Below are positions 38,633-47,051 of a DNA stretch of 64,000 nucleotides, one piece after another; position 1 is the stretch's first letter; each line of letters starts with the position of its first letter. The stretch is from Candidatus Peregrinibacteria bacterium (GTDB lineage Bacteria > Patescibacteriota > Gracilibacteria > UBA1369), in contig JADZCU010000044.1 of NCBI GenBank assembly GCA_020851415.1, positions 1 through 64,000 of the forward strand. Reading direction: 5' to 3'. The notes beneath the pieces are model-generated. The model was not told the origin of the DNA and made no database searches. It saw only the letters and a list, made by a program, of their open reading frames with translations. Made by a program: the position numbers and the translations under genes.

Positions 38633-40207
38633 TTATGCTATGCCGATGGTTTTCAGGACCATAACGACTACCTTTTTGGCTGCGTCTGAATCGCTTGTAA
38701 TTGCCGACCAGGCACCACCGCCAAGTAACCCGCCGAATGTGCCAACGTGTGCGGCGACTATCCATTTACCTACCTTACTTTTTTTAGGTGGGGCAACCGC
38801 TTGTTGTGGTGCGGTAGGGCCTTGAGGATGTTGGAGGAATGGTGATTGGGGTGGCAAAACGCCTTCTGGTGATTCTGCTTTGGCGTCTGCCACTGCCTTC
38901 TTTTTTTCGACAATTGTAGGAGCATTTCCTCCCGGCCCTCCGATCAGTGATCCTTCAGGAATTTTTACTTCTGTTTTTTTCTTAGATGGCGCCACTACTC
39001 CAACCTTCATTGGTTTTCCGACCGGTATAGGTCCTTCAATCGGTATGAGAGGTATGAGTGGTTTTTTGCCATGTAGTCCACCTTTTACATGCATGCTCAT
39101 TTTTTGATTTTCGTCTTCTGGTTGCTCCACATTGGCGTCGCCTTTTTTCTTGCTTGGCGGCAACGGAGGTACTTTTGTAAATCCACCGGGCTGTAATAAA
39201 GGTTTACTTTCAGACTGTTTTTTTTCTTGAGCGACTTTACCTATTTCTGGGTGAAAAACTTCTTCTGCAGATTTTCTTTCACCGATACTTGGTTGAAAAC
39301 GATTTAAATCATTCAAGCTTGAAGTGAAGGTTTCGCCCTTGCGATTGGTTTTACCGGGAGGACTTTCTTGAAATGTGAAAGCCATTTTTCTTGGATCATC
39401 TGATTTTGCATCAAGATCAATTTTTACGTTTAATTTTTGACCACTGACATCCCTTACTACACCCATGGCAAATTTCCCCGGGTTTTGCGGATCTGGTTTT
39501 ATTGGTTCAATTATTTCCAAACCGTTTTCTTCCAGTGCCATTTCCAGGCTGGCTGCTTTGGCTTCACTAAAGCCTGCAGGCAGTTCACCCAGCGTTTTCT
39601 CTTCACCTGAGAATGTTTGTACTTTTACTTTGCTAGCAGCAGGATTTTGAGCCGCTACTTTTGATTCTTCTTCTGTTATGTATCTTTCGACTCCATCTAC
39701 TATGATGAGTTTTACCTTTCCTAAAGCAATATTTTCTTTATCTTTCTCAGTCACTTCACCTTTTTCCTTTTTCATTAATTCTTCTATGCGCTTTTTTTCG
39801 AAAGTTAGACTGAGTTTGTATGCCAGGCGGTAAATATTTCTTTGTGCTTCATCTGAGAATTTTTTTTCTTTATCTTTTTCACCTTCAGGAAAATAAAGTT
39901 TTTTTACACCATCAACGCCAGAAAGCCCTTTGTGCAGATCAAAAGAGCTGATAAAAGTATCCAGAAATTCATTCTGAAAATCCAGATCTTCCTTTTCGGT
40001 ACTGCTATATGGCTTAGTTTTATCCTGACGGAAATAGTCTCTAAAAAACTTCTCACGTTCTAGCGGTTGAAGTTTCTGGCTTTGTGCACCTATAGTCAGA
40101 CGACGCAAATATTGCTTATCTTCAGACGGATCCGCCATATCTGTCATAACCCGCTTGAGAAGCGGATTTAGAAATTTGTCTACAAATTGTGGTGTAAAAC
40201 CGCTCAT
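38633..40207 (-). CDS. Hypothetical protein with C-terminal membrane anchor
   Basis: A 524-residue protein. The N-terminal ~170 residues are helical and charged, then there is a beta-rich domain (about 175-290). The following ~200 residues are a Pro/Lys/Gly-rich disordered linker (PGGFTKVPPLPPSKKK, PQSPFLQHPQGP). The only hydrophobic part is the C-terminus (about 475-500: AAHVGTFGGLLGGGAWSAI), plausibly a membrane anchor. The start overlaps the upstream stop by four bases (ATGA at 40204-40207), so translation is coupled to the 538-residue protein. Function unknown; it probably belongs to the same membrane complex as the VirB6-like protein. Confidence 0.7.
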   Translation of the reverse strand: MSGFTPQFVDKFLNPLLKRVMTDMADPSEDKQYLRRLTIGAQSQKLQPLEREKFFRDYFRQDKTKPYSSTEKEDLDFQNEFLDTFISSFDLHKGLSGVDGVKKLYFPEGEKDKEKKFSDEAQRNIYRLAYKLSLTFEKKRIEELMKKEKGEVTEKDKENIALGKVKLIIVDGVERYITEEESKVAAQNPAASKVKVQTFSGEEKTLGELPAGFSEAKAASLEMALEENGLEIIEPIKPDPQNPGKFAMGVVRDVSGQKLNVKIDLDAKSDDPRKMAFTFQESPPGKTNRKGETFTSSLNDLNRFQPSIGERKSAEEVFHPEIGKVAQEKKQSESKPLLQPGGFTKVPPLPPSKKKGDANVEQPEDENQKMSMHVKGGLHGKKPLIPLIPIEGPIPVGKPMKVGVVAPSKKKTEVKIPEGSLIGGPGGNAPTIVEKKKAVADAKAESPEGVLPPQSPFLQHPQGPTAPQQAVAPPKKSKVGKWIVAAHVGTFGGLLGGGAWSAITSDSDAAKKVVVMVLKTIGIA

Positions 40208-41820
40208 ACTGTTGGTTTAAATCCTTTATTCTCCGGTAATTTTGCGCCGGATGCAGCAATATTTGGCGTTTGATCTTTTTTCCCTTTTTCGATAGCGGCG
40301 GTAAATCCACTATTTCCCGAGATACCAGCGTTAAATGCTGACTCCACCAAGATTGTCATATCACTTTCAATTTTTTCCTGTGATACATACGGATTTGATT
40401 TTATCTGATTGAGACGTGTTATCTGGGTTGGCACTTTTTCGGCTAAAATTAATTCGTCAATTTTCATTAATGGAAGTTCTTTCTTCCTTAGTTTTTCTTC
40501 CCGAACTTTGGCCATGGTTTCAAATCCGCCGTTATCCAGATATGCCTCTACTTCTTTTGGTGAATTCAGATATGTATCAACCATTTTTTGTCTCATTTGT
40601 TTTTCAAAAGCTGTTTTACTTTCGTCATCATTTTTTTCGCTTAGTGATTCAATTCCGCGGCCAATGACTCCGGAGCCAAACCAATCTGACCCGACTTTCA
40701 GGTTGCCTGTCGCTATTTCTGTACCTGCCAGCATTCCTCCCAATCCCATAGCGAAATAGGGATTTGTTTTGAGTGTTGCCAACTGTTCAAGGCGATTTCC
40801 TTTGGTACCCATATTTGCGGCTACGTTTATTCCAACTAAAATTGTCCCCCATAAGGCCATAATGCCTCCAACTAAAGGCCTGCCGGTAAGACGTTCCATT
40901 AAATTTTCTGAAAACATACCGCGGTAGTCTTTTACTTTTTCGTCTTCCATTACTTTTTTCAGCTTATCTACCTCCTGTTGATAGTAACCACTCTCAAATT
41001 TCGTCTTCCATTCTTTTTCAAACTCTTCTTGATTTAAAAGACCTTTTGCAACAGCGATCTGCATGAGTTTTTCTCCCTGTCCTTTGCTGAGTATTCCGGT
41101 TCTCATAAATGAATCTATGAGTTTTACGGAATCGTTTTTCTTTTCGGAATCCATAAATACTTCTACCAGACGATATCTTTGATCCGGCTTCATGATGCCA
41201 ATAAGTGCTCCCGCCGATGTTGCTTCAAAAGTTTGTTGCAAATTTTGACGTTGTTTCAAAATATCGTACGGATTGATTAACCTTACGATTTGCAAATATT
41301 CGGCCTGTGTCAGATCTGTTTTGCCCTCATGAATTTTTTGAGCCAGTTTTGGCAGGTCCGTATTTTTTTTCACCATGTCGTCGATGGCAAAAACCGCTTT
41401 TTCAATTTCGTAGGCTTCGTCTGTTGTTATGTACTGGTCTTTTTTGTGTTCGGCAATCACGGCTTCCAGTGCGGTGATTCGACGTTGCGCTTCTTCATCC
41501 GCGCTTTTTAAAATTTCGTCTGCAAGGCTTTGGCGAGCGCCAACGTTTGCCTTGGCCCTGGTTTCGTACGTTTTTCTTTTTTCGCCGAAGAGCTCAATAA
41601 CCGCTTTTTTTTGTCTTTCTTTCAGCTCGCGAATTCTTACTAATGCACGTTCATCAATTCCACTGCTGCCAGCTGAAATTGCTTTTTCAAAAGCATCCTC
41701 GATTTTCTCGATTTTTTCTTTTTTTCTGGCCTCGAAATTTTCTTCGATAGCCTCCTGCATCTCGTCTTTTGGCAGGTCTTTTTTATCGTCCGGACTTTCT
41801 GGAGTAAATGCTTTTGCCAT
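40204..41820 (-). CDS. Hypothetical helical protein with central hydrophobic segment
   Basis: A 538-residue protein, mostly charged helices (KKEKIEKIEDAFEKAI at the start). A hydrophobic stretch at about residues 315-350 (LVGGIMALWGTILVGINVAA, then YFAMGLGGMLAG) may enter the membrane. It ends with TGA inside the ATGA overlap with the next gene. The leader carries the 13-mer AATAAAAACAAAA three bases before the ATG and no Shine-Dalgarno. It lies between a small two-helix membrane protein (41841-42443) and the anchored 524-residue protein, all co-directional. No known family recognised. Confidence 0.7.
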   Translation of the reverse strand: MAKAFTPESPDDKKDLPKDEMQEAIEENFEARKKEKIEKIEDAFEKAISAGSSGIDERALVRIRELKERQKKAVIELFGEKRKTYETRAKANVGARQSLADEILKSADEEAQRRITALEAVIAEHKKDQYITTDEAYEIEKAVFAIDDMVKKNTDLPKLAQKIHEGKTDLTQAEYLQIVRLINPYDILKQRQNLQQTFEATSAGALIGIMKPDQRYRLVEVFMDSEKKNDSVKLIDSFMRTGILSKGQGEKLMQIAVAKGLLNQEEFEKEWKTKFESGYYQQEVDKLKKVMEDEKVKDYRGMFSENLMERLTGRPLVGGIMALWGTILVGINVAANMGTKGNRLEQLATLKTNPYFAMGLGGMLAGTEIATGNLKVGSDWFGSGVIGRGIESLSEKNDDESKTAFEKQMRQKMVDTYLNSPKEVEAYLDNGGFETMAKVREEKLRKKELPLMKIDELILAEKVPTQITRLNQIKSNPYVSQEKIESDMTILVESAFNAGISGNSGFTAAIEKGKKDQTPNIAASGAKLPENKGFKPTV

Positions 41821-41823
41821 ATA

Positions 41824-41836
41824 TTTTGTTTTTATT
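41824..41836 (-). promoter_or_regulatory. A-rich leader 13-mer, copy 2
   Basis: The minus strand reads AATAAAAACAAAA, ending three bases before the ATG at 41820. It is identical to the copies at 38604 and 51031. Confidence 0.45.
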
Positions 41837-41840
41837 TTTT

Positions 41841-42443
41841 TTAGAGTTTGAGCAATCTGAGAATCAAATCCTGCAATCGTTCATCTTTGCCTTCCCATTC
41901 AGGTATTTGACCAACCATGTAATTGCGGATTTTAGCCGCATCCTGATCCATCAACTGGATAACCACGTCTGAGTAAAACTGACGATGAACACGGATATTG
42001 AGTGTTTTCAGTCCCGGCTTTGTCATAATCCAAAACGCCTGCATGTTACTGAACGGGTAAAACATTTGGCCTACGTGAATGCCCAAATCGCTTATTTGAA
42101 TATCTACTATTTTTGGCGGGTGAAAACGTTGGGTGTACTCATACACTGCTGTAAAAACCAGGATGGCAATTGCCATGGTCCAGTTTGCCGTGAATATTGC
42201 GCCTATGATAAAAACCAGGGCAATAGCAGTGGCTATCACATACCAGCGTGCGGTTTTTTGATGCTGAATATACTCTGGGGCAACCCAGGAAAAAATTACT
42301 TCAGCCTGTTCGATTTGTCTTTCGGTCGGCTCTTCTGCCGCCGCAGATTGAGCTTCATTTTTTACGGCATCGAGAAGTTTATTGGCAATGCTTTGCTGCC
42401 GAGATTCTGATCCGAAGGTGTTGGTGTTTTCCTGATTAGACAT
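41841..42443 (-). CDS. Small membrane protein with two helices
   Basis: A 200-residue protein. Residues 1-60 are polar (Gln/Ala/Glu-rich) with WVAPEYIQHQKTARWY just before a hydrophobic hairpin at about 68-105 (VIATAIALVFIIGAIF, then TMAIAILVFTAVYEY). The remaining ~95 residues are a soluble beta-rich domain (KIVDIQISDLGIHVG). This layout, similar to small CPR membrane proteins often found next to VirB6-like genes, fits a cytoplasmic-face component of the cluster. It is the first gene of the 31934-42443 block, preceded by the purL terminator. Confidence 0.7.
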   Translation of the reverse strand: MSNQENTNTFGSESRQQSIANKLLDAVKNEAQSAAAEEPTERQIEQAEVIFSWVAPEYIQHQKTARWYVIATAIALVFIIGAIFTANWTMAIAILVFTAVYEYTQRFHPPKIVDIQISDLGIHVGQMFYPFSNMQAFWIMTKPGLKTLNIRVHRQFYSDVVIQLMDQDAAKIRNYMVGQIPEWEGKDERLQDLILRLLKL

Positions 42444-42481
42444 ATTTGTGGTTCTTATAAATCTTTATATTTTAGCAGAAA

Positions 42482-42520
42482 AAGGCCTTTTTCTCTACGG
42501 TGCAGAGGGGGAAAGGCCTT
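42482..42520 (-). terminator. Terminator after purL
   Basis: AAGGCCTTT (42482-42490) and AAAGGCCTT (42512-42520) are perfect complements with further pairing inward. On the minus strand a T-rich stretch follows. It lies 48 bases after the purL stop. Confidence 0.7.
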
Positions 42521-42568
42521 GTTTGGTGCGGTTTTTGGTTGACCAACCTTGCTATTTATTTTTTAGTA

Positions 42569-44968
42569 CTATAATTTAGTACGAAGACCGTTCAGCCAGG
42601 TATCAGATGCTTTTTCGAGCGGAACATTGATCAGGGATTTTTTGCCGGTATTGAAAATGAGTTTTTGTTCCCTGGTAGTCTTACCGATCTCGAAAGGCGT
42701 GAGTTGATTTTTTTTGCATAGTGCGAGGAATTTTTTTTCATTTGCTGCAGGTACTTCCACAACAAATCCGCCAGTTTCGCTGAAAAGTTTTACCAGTTCT
42801 GCAAATCCTTCGCGATCATATGTTGCTGAATTTTTTCCTTTTCCATCTTTGAGGGGAACGGCATCGAGATCAACTTCTACACCCAACTTTCCTTCTCCCC
42901 AGCCACCAAATGCCATCTCGGAAACGGCTACAGCAAGTCCTCCTTCGCTTATGTCATGTGAGCTTACTATGAGTCCCGCAGACACTGCATCAACCATGGT
43001 ATAGATCTCTTTTTGGGCTTCTTCAAAATTTACTTTTGGTACGTTTGCACCAAGCTCGCCCTGAATACGATAATACTCAGATCCACCAAGTTCATTTTTG
43101 CGTTCACCGAGAAGATATAATTTACTGCCGGATTTTTTGAGCTGTGTTGTGATTGCCTTTGTATAATCATCAATTTTTCCAATGCAGCAAATGATTGCCG
43201 AAGGCGGAATGTGACCGTTTTTACTTTCGTTATAAAGGCTTACGTTCCCCGAAATAACTGGTGTCGGAGACAAAGGATAGTTTTTTAACTTAATACCTTC
43301 GCAGGCCGCTGCAATTCCTTCAATGCCAGCTTTCAGTTCCCACATTTGTTCTTCTTTTTCCGGATTTCCGTAATTGAGACAATCAGTGAGAGCTTGTGGA
43401 TATGCTCCTACAGCTGCCACATTGCGCATGGACTCTACGACTGCGTTTGCGGCTCCATGATGAGGACTGATCAGGGCATATCTTGGGTTGCCGTCCGTGG
43501 AAAATGCCATGCCGACTTTCTTGATTTTTTCCGATACTTTTTCATCCATTAACGGCGCAACGATGCTGGCATCCGCAACACCCGCCTCGAGCACTACATA
43601 GCCCTGAACCTGTTTGTCGTATTTTTCATAGAAAGGTTTTCTGCTTGCTATGTTTTCTGAGGACAAAAGCTGAAGCAGGACTTTATTAAAATCTTTTGGT
43701 ACCGGAAGATTTGGTTCTGTAAATTTTTTCTTGGATTCCTTGAGCGGCCGGTCATACAAGAGACCTTCCGTAATAAATTCCGAAGTTGCATTTACATACT
43801 CTTCACCGCGATAGTTGAGGATGAAATTTCCTTCGGTGACTTTTCCGATCAACCTAGCGCCAGCTCCCTCTGCTACCAAAGGGAGATCCCATTTGAGGTT
43901 GTAGTGGTCAAGAATTTTTTGCGTAAGACTCGGATGGCACATCCAGGTAAAACGTTCCTGTGTTTCCGCACAGGCAATTACCGAAGGCGGTAAATCTTCC
44001 AGGGCGACGTTTACTTTCCCCAAGTCGATTTGAGCGCCAAGGCCAGCTTTGGCCACCTGCTCGACTGTTGAACAGGTAATTCCTCCCGCACCCATGTCTT
44101 TAAAACTTACTTTTTCCAGCTGCCCAGTTTTTTCCAATGTTTCAAAAAGATCATATGTAGAAACCAGAATGTGGCGTTTTAAAAATGGATTTGGTTCCTG
44201 AACCGCGCCTTTATTTTTTTCCTTTTCATTTTCATCAAGGCTGACGGACGCGAAGGCGGCGCCTCCCATACCACTGAAATCTGTTGGTTTCCCTACGATA
44301 ATAATATCCCACTCTTCTTTTGCTGCATGTTTTGGAACAAAAGAGTGAATCACCTGTGACTCTTTTACCACTCCCAGAGCCACCACGTTCACTAAACAGT
44401 TATCGTTAAAGTTTGGGTCAAAATAAGCGTCACCACCGAGATTTGGAATACCAAGCGGATTTCCGTAGCCACCTACCCCGCTTACTACTCCTTCCGTGAT
44501 TTGGCGTTGTTCATTTTTATCGATTTCTCCAAAACGGAGCGGATCCATGACACCGATAACTTTTGCTCCCATGCAGGCAACGTCACGTACGCAACCTCCA
44601 ACACCAGTGGCTGCACCTTCAAACGGTACTATCTGTGAGGGATGGTTGTGACTTTCATGGCTTACCACTAAACCGTATCGGTCATTGCCCACTTTGGTAA
44701 TTTCCACGATACCGGAATCTTCACCCGGGCCAAGAATAACGTTCGGTCCTTTGGTTGGCATGAGTTTCAGGTATTTGCGGCTGCTTTTGTATGAGCAATG
44801 CTCCGACCCCTGGATACCCATAAGAATCGCTTCTGTAAGCGTTGGTGGCCGGCCGAGTTCTTTTTCCACTTTTCTGGCCTCATCTACGGTGAGACCAATT
44901 TTATTTTCTTTGAGCAATTTTTTCAGTTCGGTATCTTGCAGTGTCTTAAACGAGGGCAATTCCTTCAT
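42569..44968 (-). CDS. purL: Phosphoribosylformylglycinamidine synthase, PurL (small type)
   Basis: PurL converts FGAR, ATP and ammonia (from PurQ) to FGAM in purine synthesis. The 799 residues match the small-type PurL (usually ~740) used with PurS and PurQ. Visible hallmarks are GSEHCSYKSSRKYL near residue 55, SHESHNHPSQIVPFEGAATGVGG, RDVACMGA, GGDAYFDPNF and the second half with DISEGGLAVAVSEMAFGG. There is no fused glutaminase domain, so separate PurQ and PurS are expected; neither is in the window. The extra ~50 residues are spread over loops. It stands alone between terminators. Confidence 0.95.
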   Translation of the reverse strand: MKELPSFKTLQDTELKKLLKENKIGLTVDEARKVEKELGRPPTLTEAILMGIQGSEHCSYKSSRKYLKLMPTKGPNVILGPGEDSGIVEITKVGNDRYGLVVSHESHNHPSQIVPFEGAATGVGGCVRDVACMGAKVIGVMDPLRFGEIDKNEQRQITEGVVSGVGGYGNPLGIPNLGGDAYFDPNFNDNCLVNVVALGVVKESQVIHSFVPKHAAKEEWDIIIVGKPTDFSGMGGAAFASVSLDENEKEKNKGAVQEPNPFLKRHILVSTYDLFETLEKTGQLEKVSFKDMGAGGITCSTVEQVAKAGLGAQIDLGKVNVALEDLPPSVIACAETQERFTWMCHPSLTQKILDHYNLKWDLPLVAEGAGARLIGKVTEGNFILNYRGEEYVNATSEFITEGLLYDRPLKESKKKFTEPNLPVPKDFNKVLLQLLSSENIASRKPFYEKYDKQVQGYVVLEAGVADASIVAPLMDEKVSEKIKKVGMAFSTDGNPRYALISPHHGAANAVVESMRNVAAVGAYPQALTDCLNYGNPEKEEQMWELKAGIEGIAAACEGIKLKNYPLSPTPVISGNVSLYNESKNGHIPPSAIICCIGKIDDYTKAITTQLKKSGSKLYLLGERKNELGGSEYYRIQGELGANVPKVNFEEAQKEIYTMVDAVSAGLIVSSHDISEGGLAVAVSEMAFGGWGEGKLGVEVDLDAVPLKDGKGKNSATYDREGFAELVKLFSETGGFVVEVPAANEKKFLALCKKNQLTPFEIGKTTREQKLIFNTGKKSLINVPLEKASDTWLNGLRTKL

Positions 44969-45064
44969 TGAAAAGTGGGTTCTTGTAAGTAACTAAATGC
45001 AGGCTCATTGTGAGGGATGGCCAGGATAAATTCAAATAAAAAGAGTTTTGAAAATCAGTTTTAT

Positions 45065-45140
45065 CTTCGTTAACTGCAAAAAGTCCTTCCTCACTGTATC
45101 TCGATACAGCTCAGTCGGACTTTTTTTGTTGCCTCGTTAA
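45065..45140. repeat. Structured repeat/terminator, copy 1
   Basis: AAAAAGTCC (45078-45086) pairs with GGACTTTTT (45117-45125), and inside CTGTAT (45094-45099) pairs with ATACAG (45104-45109). The ~76-base unit is flanked by CTTCGTTAAC and CCTCGTTAA. A related copy with compensatory changes lies at 62701-62780 in the same orientation. It can terminate rpsR transcription on the minus strand. Confidence 0.7.
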
Positions 45141-45192
45141 AACAGATTTTGAAAACTCTTTACAAGAAATAGTGACTTAGTTTTCAAAATTC

Positions 45193-45417
45193 TTATCTCT
45201 GTCCGCGAACGAAAGAGAGAAGACCCATAAAGCGAGCGCGCTTAATGGCAACAGCCAAAGCTTTCTGATACTTGAGGTTTACACCTGTATAGTAACGTGG
45301 AACGATCTTTGAGTATTGTGATGTGTATTTGCGAAGGAGGTTGATATCCTTGAAATCAATGTATTTAACGCCGTTGGCGGTAAAAGGACATTGCTTGTTG
45401 TACTTGTTTTTTGCCAT
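45193..45417 (-). CDS. rpsR: 30S ribosomal protein S18
   Basis: A 74-residue basic protein with the S18 core: CPFTANGVKYIDFKDINLLRKY, cited here as CPFTANGVKYIDFKD, and ISxxGKI-like KIVPRYYTGVNLKYQKAL, then AIKRARFMGLL. Its length is normal. It is third in the rpsF-ssb-rpsR operon, a conserved bacterial arrangement, 40 bases after ssb, and is followed by the structured repeat at 45065-45140. Confidence 0.95.
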   Translation of the reverse strand: MAKNKYNKQCPFTANGVKYIDFKDINLLRKYTSQYSKIVPRYYTGVNLKYQKALAVAIKRARFMGLLSFVRGQR

Positions 45418-45457
45418 ATATAGGTGAAATAATTAATAATTGTATATAAGGATGGGA

Positions 45458-45880
45458 CTACATTGAGTCGTCCATCATTTCGTCGATGTTATCCATTGGA
45501 GCGTCTTCCATTGCGGGGCCGTCTACCACCTCATCCATGTCATTATCGGAGCGCTTTTCCAGCATAATCATATCATTGGCGACGATTTCCGTGCGGAATT
45601 TTTTAATGCCTTCCGGGGTGTCCCAACTGCGGGTTTTCAAATACCCTTCAACATAGATAAGTTTTCCTTTTTTGAGAAATTTACCGCAAACTTCTGCCAG
45701 GTGACCCCAGGCTACCACTTCATGAAATTCGCTGGAGCTGTGCTTTTGACCATCTCGAGTAACCCAGGCGCGATTTGTTGCCATTCCAAATGTAGCTATT
45801 GGCTGACCTCCCGTTGTCTGTTTGAGTTCAGGGTCACGTGTGAGATTGCCTACGAGAATTACTTTATTGATGCAACGCAT
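45458..45880 (-). CDS. ssb: Single-stranded DNA-binding protein
   Basis: A 140-residue OB-fold protein with NKVILVGNLTRDPELKQT at the N-terminus, SSEFHEVVAWGHLAEVCGKFLKKG in the middle and VEGYLKTRSWD. SSB coats single-stranded DNA and recruits repair proteins through its acidic tail. The tail here is short and acidic (DEMMDDSM) and lacks the usual DDDIPF ending. GGAG lies about eight bases before the ATG. It sits between rpsF and rpsR. Confidence 0.95.
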   Translation of the reverse strand: MRCINKVILVGNLTRDPELKQTTGGQPIATFGMATNRAWVTRDGQKHSSSEFHEVVAWGHLAEVCGKFLKKGKLIYVEGYLKTRSWDTPEGIKKFRTEIVANDMIMLEKRSDNDMDEVVDGPAMEDAPMDNIDEMMDDSM

Positions 45881-45904
45881 AGTTCTCCGAGTTAAGGGTA
45901 GTTA

Positions 45905-46501
45905 TTAGAAGTTCAAATCTGGATTATCGATGATGCTCTTGAGTTTTGCATCAACCTCTTCCATAGATGTCTCTTTCTTTTCTTCTTTCTCCTTCTTTGC
46001 CGGAGCTTTCTTTTCTACCTTTACCTCTGCTTTTTCTTCCTTTTTTACAGGAGCAGCCACCGGTGCCGGACGCATAGGAGCTCTGCCGCCTTTTTTATCT
46101 TCTCTTGGTGGTTTAAGAGCTTCTTCTTTTGCAGCTTCTTCCATCATTACCGCCAAGCTCTTTGGTTCATAAGCGAACGGAAGAGTGATGATCATGTGGC
46201 GCAGTACATCGTTTTCGAGACGTAATGTGCGATCGAAATCTTTAATGAGTGCAGGTTCACATGTGAAGTCGAATACCATGTAGTAACCTTTTGTGCGTTT
46301 CTTAATAGAATATGACAGGTCGCGCATGCCCCAGTCATCTTGAAAAAAGATTTCACCTTTTGCTTCTTTACCTTTTTTGGTGATCATCTTTGTTACGTCA
46401 TCCAGACGCTTTTTAATTGAATCGAGACCGATTTCCGGGTCCACGATGAGCATAAGCTCATATTTTTTAACGTCCTCATTCAGGACAGAGTTATTACTCA
46501 T
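45905..46501 (-). CDS. rpsF: 30S ribosomal protein S6 with long C-terminal extension
   Basis: The first ~100 residues are S6: YELMLIVDPEIGLD, DWGMRDLSYSIKKRTKGYYM and LRLENDVLRHMII. S6 binds 16S rRNA with S18. The protein is 198 residues, about twice the usual length. The extra ~95 residues are low-complexity Lys/Glu/Ala/Pro-rich (KVEKKAPAKKEKEEKKE) and end in NPDLNF. The extension could be a disordered interaction tail. AGAAAG precedes the ATG. First gene of the rpsF-ssb-rpsR operon. Confidence 0.95.
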   Translation of the reverse strand: MSNNSVLNEDVKKYELMLIVDPEIGLDSIKKRLDDVTKMITKKGKEAKGEIFFQDDWGMRDLSYSIKKRTKGYYMVFDFTCEPALIKDFDRTLRLENDVLRHMIITLPFAYEPKSLAVMMEEAAKEEALKPPREDKKGGRAPMRPAPVAAPVKKEEKAEVKVEKKAPAKKEKEEKKETSMEEVDAKLKSIIDNPDLNF

Positions 46502-47051
46502 TCTTTCTATGGGTTAAGGAAATAAAAGCTTAAGTTCATGATTGCTATAACCATGAACAGAAAGAAAGCAGACGGAATGTATCAGAAGATTTATTCAAAA
46601 ACAAGCTTTTTGGGCATTTCTTGGCGTTTTTTTTGATTTTTTACGTTTTGGAGTCGATTTTTGGATATATTATTTTCTGTATTTATTTCTCCTGAGTCAA
46701 TGGCTGTTTGATTTTTAAATTAAATATTTTATAATAATAAATCGTTGTTCGTTTTTCCCTTTATTTAAGCTGTATTTCATATTTCGATTTTTGGCCTTTA
46801 CAGTTTATCTTAGAACATATAGCATTGTGCTCGTCAATTTTAAGGTCTTGCCTCAGCTTTTTCGGATAGGGTATCGTGAAGTGATGGGCGCACAGAAAAG
46901 ACATGGGACTCCAGTTGCAAAATGGACGCAATATGGATACAATGCCCAGCAGTAAAGGAACAGAGGTCAAATGCAGAAGTTTTTATATCTCCCACCTCAC
47001 GGGATACAAAGAGGTCTCAGATACTAACAAAGCACGACTATAAGTACCGAT
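46502..47051. promoter_or_regulatory. Divergent intergenic region between rpsF and LysM/M23 gene
   Basis: A stretch of 550 bases. The left part (46600-46750) is very AT-rich with T runs and suits promoters. The right part (about 46840-47051) is less AT-rich and would form a long leader for the M23 gene. I saw no known riboswitch core. A 69-codon minus-strand frame (46761-46970) and a 23-codon plus-strand frame (46884-46955) are present but unsupported. Confidence 0.35.

Noticed and set aside
46884..46955. Possible 23-residue leader peptide upstream of the M23 gene (MGAQKRHGTPVAKW...)
   Set aside because: It is too short to support without conservation; no attenuator structure follows it.
46761..46970. 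Minus-strand 69-codon frame
   Set aside because: No ribosome site or protein-like pattern, and it lies in a promoter/leader region.
46830..47051. c-di-AMP (ydaO-type) riboswitch upstream of a cell-wall hydrolase
   Set aside because: The location is typical, but I could not match the conserved core segments of the ydaO motif.
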